Assembly: GCA_964437215.1 (NCBI GenBank)
Contig: CAYTFZ010000135.1
Location: 1 to 5,759 of the forward strand
DNA length: 5,759 nucleotides
Reading direction: 5' to 3'
Origin: JAAYAN01 sp964437215
Lineage (GTDB): Bacteria > Bacteroidota > Ignavibacteria > Ignavibacteriales > Melioribacteraceae
Part shown: in pieces, positions 1 to 4,188 of the stretch
Position numbering within the stretch: the first letter of the stretch is position 1
Layout: every line of letters starts with the position of its first letter
Notes under the pieces: model-generated
Seen by the model: only the letters and a program-made list of their open reading frames with translations
What the model was told of the DNA's origin: nothing
The model's database searches: none
Made by a program: the position numbers and the translations under genes

Positions 1-1384
1 GTAAAGGAGTAGCCCAGAATCTGTCGCGCGAAAGAGCCCAGTCTTTATTATCTTCAAGCCAGTTTCCAAATCTGCCGCTGCCTACTTCGGGCGGACACCA
101 ATTTATTCGCTTGTTCAATTCTACCATTTTATCGGCAATTGATGTAGTTTTAATAAACCAGGATTCGCGGGCATAATAAATTACCGGAACATTATCAAAT
201 CTCCAGCTGAAAGGATACGAGTGGGTGATAGTCTCTTTTTTATAAAGATTTCCCATTTCCTTAAGCTTTAATATTATTGCCGGATCGGCATCTTTTACAA
301 ATTGACCTTTGAAATCCGTAATGTCTTCGGTAAAAAGTCCGCCGCGTGTAACCGGCTGTAAAAAAGGCAAATCGTTTTTCTTCGAAAGTTCATAGTCGTC
401 TGCACCAAATGCAGGAGCAATATGAACAATTCCCGAACCGTCTTCTGTACTTACAAAATCGCCTGTAACAACATAAAATGCTTTTTTATTTACCGGAAGA
501 TATTTAAACAGCTGTTCGTATTCCAGCCCTGCAATATCTTTTCCTTTATATTCACCGATAATTTGGTATTCTTCTTTTATTACTGAAAGTCTTTCCTTTG
601 CAAGAATAATGATTCTTTCGTCAGTGCGGATTTTAACATAATCAATTTCTGCACCTACAGCAAGAGCAACGTTAGAAATCAACGTCCAAGGAGTTGTAGT
701 CCAAACAAGGAAATACATATCTTCATTCCCGGTAAACGAAGATTCTTTCAATTTCATAAAGACATAAACGGAAGGATCTTTAGTTTCTTTGTAACCGAGA
801 GCAAGCTCGTGCGAAGATAATACGGTTTCGGACCGTGGACATTGCGGAACAATTTTATAATCTTTAAATATTAATCCTTTATCGAATAATTGTTTTAGCG
901 ACCACCAGACCGATTCGATATATTCATTTGTACAAGTAATATAAGCATCCTGCAAATCAATCCAATACCCCATCCGTTCGGTCATTTTTTCCCACATATC
1001 TTTGTAAGTAAAAACCGATTCGCGACAGGCTTTGTTATATTTTTCTACTCCGAATACCGGAATTTCGCTTTTATTTTTAATTCCAAGCTGCTTTTCAACT
1101 TCTATTTCAACAGGAAGTCCGTGCGTATCCCAGCCGGCTTTTCTGTAAACCCGGAAACCTTTAAGTGTTTTGTATCTGCACACAAGATCTTTTAAAGTAC
1201 GCGCCATAACGTGGTGAATTCCAGGTTTTCCGTTGGCTGTAGGCGGACCTTCGTAAAATGTAAACGGCTTATTTTCATCTCGCGAGGAAATGCTTTTTTC
1301 GAATATTTTGTTTTCTTTCCAGAATTCTAATACTTTTGCTTCAATTTCGGGGTAACTTATTTTTTCGTTGTATTGCTTAAACAT
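1..1384 (-). CDS. ileS: Isoleucyl-tRNA synthetase, type 2-like (N-terminal 461 residues, cut by window edge)
   Basis: Cytoplasmic class I aminoacyl-tRNA synthetase that charges tRNA-Ile with isoleucine. The frame is open from the ATG at 1384-1382 to the edge. The N-terminus (MFKQYNEKISYPEIEAKVL) is typical of IleRS. The catalytic signature region is EGPPTANGKPGIHHVMART, with GIHH at residues 55-58 where most class I enzymes have HIGH. Next come KAGWDTHGLPVE, the Thr-rich editing (CP1) motif WTTTPWTL with T229-T231, and the second editing-site motif DGSGIVHIAPAFGADD at residues 315-330. The fragment ends in NWLEDNKDWALSRDRFWATPL, the return to the Rossmann catalytic core. The KMSKS loop, anticodon-binding domain and any zinc site lie off the window; IleRS proteins are usually about 900-1,150 residues. 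An AAAGGG Shine-Dalgarno-like site (1401-1396) lies 11 bases before the ATG. It is the last visible gene of the unit, 28 bases after the membrane gene. Identity is certain; the type 2 assignment rests on the signature. Confidence 0.97.
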   Translation of the reverse strand, partial: MFKQYNEKISYPEIEAKVLEFWKENKIFEKSISSRDENKPFTFYEGPPTANGKPGIHHVMARTLKDLVCRYKTLKGFRVYRKAGWDTHGLPVEIEVEKQLGIKNKSEIPVFGVEKYNKACRESVFTYKDMWEKMTERMGYWIDLQDAYITCTNEYIESVWWSLKQLFDKGLIFKDYKIVPQCPRSETVLSSHELALGYKETKDPSVYVFMKLKESSFTGNEDMYFLVWTTTPWTLISNVALAVGAEIDYVKIRTDERIIILAKERLSVIKEEYQIIGEYKGKDIAGLEYEQLFKYLPVNKKAFYVVTGDFVSTEDGSGIVHIAPAFGADDYELSKKNDLPFLQPVTRGGLFTEDITDFKGQFVKDADPAIILKLKEMGNLYKKETITHSYPFSWRFDNVPVIYYARESWFIKTTSIADKMVELNKRINWCPPEVGSGRFGNWLEDNKDWALSRDRFWATPL

Positions 1385-1412
1385 TTTCGGTAAAACCCTT
1401 TATCATTAATAA

Positions 1413-2030
1413 TCAGTCTTTTTCGTTTTCGTATTTTCTTAATATTTCTCTTTCAATCTGCAGCAATTCCTGTAGCTGCTGATCCACTCTGTTTTTTCTA
1501 TTTATTATATCAGCAGATTTTTTTTCTGCTTCCAAAACAATTTTTTCTGCTTTAATTTTTGCTTCTTCAAATAAAAGTATTGCTTCTTTCCTCAAATTGC
1601 TGGTCTCGCCTTCGTATCCTTCTGTTTTATTCCGAAGTTCAGCGTTTTCCTGCTGAAGTTTATATGTTTCTTCAACAGCCATTCCAAATAATCCCATTAA
1701 ACCAAGAGTTATATTTCTTAAAGTGTAAAGAATTATATTTTCAACAAGCAGACTTCCCGGATTAAAAAAGTTTTCGAAAAATGATACAAATAACAGGCTT
1801 ATTATTGATGTAGCAACTATTACAGCAAAAGTAATTTTTCCGCCAAATATCCATCCGAGCGTTTTGTTAATAAGCCATCCGCACGCAAATGCAAACAACG
1901 AAAGAATAAACCAGACAGAAAAATTTGCTGTACCTGTTTCAAAAATGCCGGGATTAAGAAAGTTAGAAGAAAACATTATTAAGGCTAAAAGTGCCGGCGA
2001 AAGATAATACAGAATTTTTTTATTTTTCAC
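1413..2030 (-). CDS. Unrecognised inner-membrane protein: four helices plus DivIVA-like C-terminal coiled coil
   Basis: I do not recognise a named family for this 205-residue protein. Four hydrophobic segments are visible at about residues 6-22, 37-58, 66-86 and 96-118. A highly charged, helix-forming tail follows from about 119 to 203, with EAxxKAxxIVxEA-type repeats near 156-172. The basic N-terminus (MKNKK) and the basic loop near 56-65 suggest, by the positive-inside rule, that N-terminus, loop 2 and the long tail are cytoplasmic. The motif NFLNPG (23-28) recurs as NFFNPG (87-92) after helix 3, suggesting a two-helix duplication. The start is GTG at 2030-2028, overlapping the punA stop by 4 bases (GTGA). 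A good AAAGAGG site lies 13 bases upstream inside punA, and no alternative in-frame start is nearby. Position in the operon and the tail's likeness to DivIVA suggest a membrane-linked role at division site or pole; that is inference. The tail also resembles ATP synthase b-subunit stalks, but the four-helix N-terminus does not fit. Confidence 0.85.
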   Translation of the reverse strand: MKNKKILYYLSPALLALIMFSSNFLNPGIFETGTANFSVWFILSLFAFACGWLINKTLGWIFGGKITFAVIVATSIISLLFVSFFENFFNPGSLLVENIILYTLRNITLGLMGLFGMAVEETYKLQQENAELRNKTEGYEGETSNLRKEAILLFEEAKIKAEKIVLEAEKKSADIINRKNRVDQQLQELLQIEREILRKYENEKD

Positions 2031-2848
2031 AGATTTTTTATAACCTCTTTCATTATTAAAGTCATTTTCGGTTCGGCAGTCATTGCGGCAGCAATAATTT
2101 CATCAACATTTGTCGGTTTCAGCGATTCAGGAAAACATTCGTCAGTTATTATGCTAAATCCTAAAACTTTTATTCCCATATGATTTGCAACTATATTTTC
2201 AGGAACTGAAGACATTCCGACTACATCTGCCCCGGCAGCCCGTAAAAAACGGTATTCCGCACGTGTTTCAAGGTTTGGTCCCGGTACGGCGGCATATACT
2301 CCTTTTTGAACTTTTATTTTGTTTTCTAAAGCAGTTTTTTCAGCAAGCTCAATCAATATTTTTGAATATGGTTCGCTCATATCAGGAAATCTGGGACCGA
2401 GTGAATCCTCGTTTTTGCCGATAAGAGGGTTATCGCCAAGTAAATTTATATGATCGGTCATAATCATTAAATCGCCTTTTCTGAATAAAGGATTCATTCC
2501 TCCGCAGGCGTTTGACAGTAATAAGTTTTTCACTCCCAAAAACTTCATCACTCTTACCGGATAAGTAATTTGTTTCATTGAATATCCTTCGTAAAAGTGA
2601 AATCTTCCCTGCATCGCGACAACATCTTTATTGCCAAGTTTTCCAAAAATTAATCTTCCTTTGTGCGATTCAACAGTTGATAAAGGGAAATGAGGTAAAT
2701 CCTGATAATCTATCTCTGCTTCAATTTTAATTTCTTTTACTAATCCGCCTAAACCAGTACCGAGAATAATCCCTACAGGAAAATTTTTACTTATTTTTGT
2801 TCTTATTACAGCAAGTGTTTCATTTATTTTATTAAGCAAATCACTCAT
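2027..2848 (-). CDS. punA: Purine nucleoside phosphorylase (trimeric PNP/MTAP family)
   Basis: Cytoplasmic enzyme of purine salvage: nucleoside + phosphate gives free base + (deoxy)ribose-1-phosphate. At 273 residues it has the family's usual length. Visible motifs are GIILGTGLGGL (26-36, phosphate loop), SHKGRLIFG (61-69, His62), QGRFHFYEG (80-88; Arg82, His84, Tyr86), SNACGGMNP (112-120, Asn113), GPRFPDMSEPY (151-161), VPGPNLETRAEY (188-199, Glu194) and VGMSSVPE (210-217, Met212). These align with the human PNP phosphate and purine residues, including Glu201. The segment ITDECFPESL has Asp236 at the human Asn243 position, and Val248 seems to replace His257; both changes resemble methylthioadenosine phosphorylase, so the substrate range (6-oxo only, or also adenosine/MTA) is open. 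The ATG at 2848 overlaps the divIVA stop as ATGA, with an AGAGAG site 6 bases upstream, implying translational coupling. The next gene overlaps its stop. The family call is firm; the symbol is by convention. Confidence 0.95.
   Translation of the reverse strand: MSDLLNKINETLAVIRTKISKNFPVGIILGTGLGGLVKEIKIEAEIDYQDLPHFPLSTVESHKGRLIFGKLGNKDVVAMQGRFHFYEGYSMKQITYPVRVMKFLGVKNLLLSNACGGMNPLFRKGDLMIMTDHINLLGDNPLIGKNEDSLGPRFPDMSEPYSKILIELAEKTALENKIKVQKGVYAAVPGPNLETRAEYRFLRAAGADVVGMSSVPENIVANHMGIKVLGFSIITDECFPESLKPTNVDEIIAAAMTAEPKMTLIMKEVIKNL
2044..2050 (-). promoter_or_regulatory. Ribosome binding site for the GTG-started membrane gene, unusually far upstream
   Basis: AAAGAGG on the minus strand, embedded in the last codons of punA and 13 bases before the GTG at 2030. 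The site is strong but the spacing is long. The codons between it and the GTG offer no start. Together with the GTGA stop/start overlap this suggests that ribosomes finishing punA re-initiate on the membrane gene. Confidence 0.5.
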
Positions 2849-3381
2849 AAAATACTCTCTACAATTTCATCTACATTTATATCGCCCGAAGCTTTAGCAG
2901 GTTTTTGTTCTGCAATATGCTCTACTGTTGTAACAGTTTCTTTATTAAAATTAATAATTTCAGTCTGAGTATCAATAACAGCTTTTATTTTTGCAATTAA
3001 AAGCCGTTTTTCGTCACGTAATTTTAAGATTGTGTCGCGTAACTCGTTTGCAGTTTCTTTTGCTTTTTCAACAATCTGGGCAGCTTTAAGTTCTGCTTCT
3101 TTAACAATCAATGCTGCGTGTTTTTTTACTGAATCCATAGATTTCGATGAGGATTCCTGAGTAGATATAAGAGTAGCTTGAAGTGTTTTTTCAATTTTTT
3201 TATACTGTCTTATTTTTTCAACAGCTGCATCTAACTGATTTTGAATTTCATCCTTTTCTTTTCTCAGCATTTCAATTTCCGAAGCTACCTGTTCAACAAA
3301 AGTATCAACTTCGTCTGCATCGTATCCGCGCATTTTTTTGTTGAAAAGTTGTTTTCGTATAATGTCCGGTGAAAGTCTCAT
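2845..3381 (-). CDS. divIVA: DivIVA-domain protein (pole/division-site coiled-coil protein)
   Basis: Peripheral membrane scaffold of the DivIVA family, which in other bacteria marks curved membrane at septa and poles and recruits partners. The N-terminus MRLSPDIIRKQLFNKKMRGY followed by DADEVDTFVEQV is the classic DivIVA lipid-binding domain, with RGYD..EVD..V at residues 18-29. Aligned to Bacillus subtilis DivIVA, Arg18 is kept while the membrane-inserting Phe17 is Met17. Residues about 32-64 form the first coiled coil. A second block (TLQATLISTQESS near 67-79, then KEAELKAAQIVEKAKETA at 94-111) is the second coiled-coil domain. A less structured stretch follows and ends in NVDEIVESIL. At 178 residues it is of normal length (about 160-200). 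An AGAGG site at 3393-3389, directly after the yggS stop, sits 7 bases before the ATG. It lies 12 bases after yggS and overlaps punA by 4 bases, so it is in the middle of one transcript. Confidence 0.93.
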   Translation of the reverse strand: MRLSPDIIRKQLFNKKMRGYDADEVDTFVEQVASEIEMLRKEKDEIQNQLDAAVEKIRQYKKIEKTLQATLISTQESSSKSMDSVKKHAALIVKEAELKAAQIVEKAKETANELRDTILKLRDEKRLLIAKIKAVIDTQTEIINFNKETVTTVEHIAEQKPAKASGDINVDEIVESIL

Positions 3382-3388
3382 CTTTTTA

Positions 3389-3393
3389 CCTCT
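3389..3393 (-). promoter_or_regulatory. Ribosome binding site of divIVA
   Basis: AGAGG read on the minus strand, starting at the base after the yggS TAA stop (3396-3394) and placed 7 bases before the divIVA ATG. It is a canonical site at canonical spacing and confirms the MRLSPD start. It also shows that this genome uses Shine-Dalgarno sites inside the operon, in contrast to the first gene yggS, which has none. Confidence 0.75.
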
Positions 3394-4074
3394 TTAATAT
3401 TTTCTTTCCCCAAAAATCAAGCTTCCTATTCTTACCATAGTACTGCCTTCTTCAATGGCAAGTTCAAAATCGTTACTCATTCCCATCGATAATTCTTCCA
3501 AGTTATAACCTCTTTTATTTAGATCTTCTTTCCACATTCTGGTCTTTTCGAAACATTTCTTTATTATCGATTTATTCTCTGTAAACGGAGCCATTGTCAT
3601 AAGTCCGCATATTTTAATATTTTCAAGTTTGTTACAATAATCAGTAAATTTCAGAAGTTCTTCAAAATTTCTTATTCCGTATTTTGATTCCTCTCCCGAA
3701 GTATTTACTTCAACAAGAAGTTTCTGAACTTTATTAAGTGCTTCCATACGCCGGTTTATTTCGTATGCAAGTTTTTCCGATTCTACAGAATGAAGCATTT
3801 CTACATTTCCGGCAATATATTTAACCTTATTTGTTTGAAGATGACCGATAAAATGCCAAAAAACACCGTCTTTAATAATTTCAGATTTTTCTTTTAATTC
3901 CTGCGCTTTATTTTCACCAAAATGAACTAAACCGGATTTTTTGGCTTCAATTATTAATGCCGCCGGATGCGTTTTTGAAACAGCAATCAATCTTACATCT
4001 TTTTCAAAACGCCCGCAATCGCTGCATTTTTGAATTATTTTTTCCCTAACCAGGGTAATATTTTCTGAAATCAT
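3394..4074 (-). CDS. yggS: YggS/PROSC-family PLP-binding protein (PLP homeostasis protein)
   Basis: Cytoplasmic pyridoxal-phosphate-binding protein of the YggS/YlmE/PLPBP family. The family has an alanine-racemase-like barrel fold, has no proven catalytic activity, and affects vitamin B6 and amino-acid homeostasis. From the chosen ATG it is 226 residues, matching the family norm. Seen in order: LIAVSKTHP with the PLP lysine at K34, HFGENKAQEL (51-60), WHFIGHLQTNK (73-83), LHSVES (94-99), VEVNTSGEESKYG (121-133), CGLMTMAP (156-163), the phosphate-binding stretch SMGMSNDFELAI (196-207), and VRIGSLIFGER (214-224). The frame extends 16 codons upstream to a TTG at 4122, but that TTG is the -35 hexamer of the likely promoter, and the family normally begins as M-I-S-E-N; the ATG at 4074-4072 is therefore preferred. 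No Shine-Dalgarno site precedes it, only a short A/T-rich leader. It is the first gene of the unit. Confidence 0.95.
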   Translation of the reverse strand: MISENITLVREKIIQKCSDCGRFEKDVRLIAVSKTHPAALIIEAKKSGLVHFGENKAQELKEKSEIIKDGVFWHFIGHLQTNKVKYIAGNVEMLHSVESEKLAYEINRRMEALNKVQKLLVEVNTSGEESKYGIRNFEELLKFTDYCNKLENIKICGLMTMAPFTENKSIIKKCFEKTRMWKEDLNKRGYNLEELSMGMSNDFELAIEEGSTMVRIGSLIFGERKY

Positions 4075-4093
4075 ATTTTTATTTAAGAATGGG

Positions 4094-4122
4094 AATGTAT
4101 CTTTTTTGAGCTCAAAAGTCAA
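4094..4122 (-). promoter_or_regulatory. Sigma-70-type promoter of the yggS-divIVA-punA-ileS unit
   Basis: On the minus strand, TTGACT (4122-4117) matches the -35 consensus at 5 of 6 bases, followed by an exact 17-base spacer and TACATT (4099-4094), 4 of 6 to TATAAT. A run of eight T bases (4132-4125) lies just upstream. It can also be read as the Bacteroidota-type pattern TTG-N20-TAnnTT. Transcription would begin near 4087, leaving a leader of roughly a dozen bases before the yggS ATG at 4074. It lies in the only substantial intergenic gap, directly after the nrdJ terminator, where a promoter is needed. The assignment is by pattern only. Confidence 0.65.
4104..4117. repeat. 14-base perfect palindrome in the promoter spacer (candidate operator)
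   Basis: TTTTGAGCTCAAAA is a perfect inverted repeat with no central gap, centred between 4110 and 4111. It starts on the last base of the -35 hexamer and ends 4 bases before the -10 hexamer. A dimeric repressor bound here would block RNA polymerase. Perfect palindromes of this length can occur by chance in AT-rich DNA about once per several kilobases, so the placement is the main argument for function. Confidence 0.35.
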
Positions 4123-4146
4123 CGAAAAAAAAGTTCTATATGCTTG

Positions 4147-4179
4147 AAAAAAAAGAAGGGGATGTTAATTCCCCTTCTT
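4147..4179 (-). terminator. Intrinsic terminator of nrdJ
   Basis: On the minus strand, AAGAAGGGGA (4179-4170) pairs perfectly with TCCCCTTCTT (4162-4153) around a 7-base loop, and a run of T bases continues to 4147 (eight T in all, two of them in the stem). The hairpin starts 9 bases after the nrdJ TGA. Read on the plus strand, the hairpin has no T-run after it, so it terminates only minus-strand transcription. It separates nrdJ from the yggS unit. Confidence 0.92.
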
Positions 4180-4188
4180 AAATGTTTA

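Noticed and set aside
1559..1765. Plus-strand open frame of 68 codons
   Set aside because: It lies wholly opposite the membrane gene, whose helices and overlaps are convincing. Its product shows no motif and it has no ribosome site.
2185..2424. Plus-strand open frame of 79 codons
   Set aside because: Antisense to the conserved core of purine nucleoside phosphorylase; a compositional shadow.
4023..4074. Possible CxxC metal site in the YggS N-terminus (Cys17, Cys20)
   Set aside because: Only one Cys pair is present with no second pair or His partner nearby, in a stretch (KCSDCGR) that is variable in the family; treated as chance.
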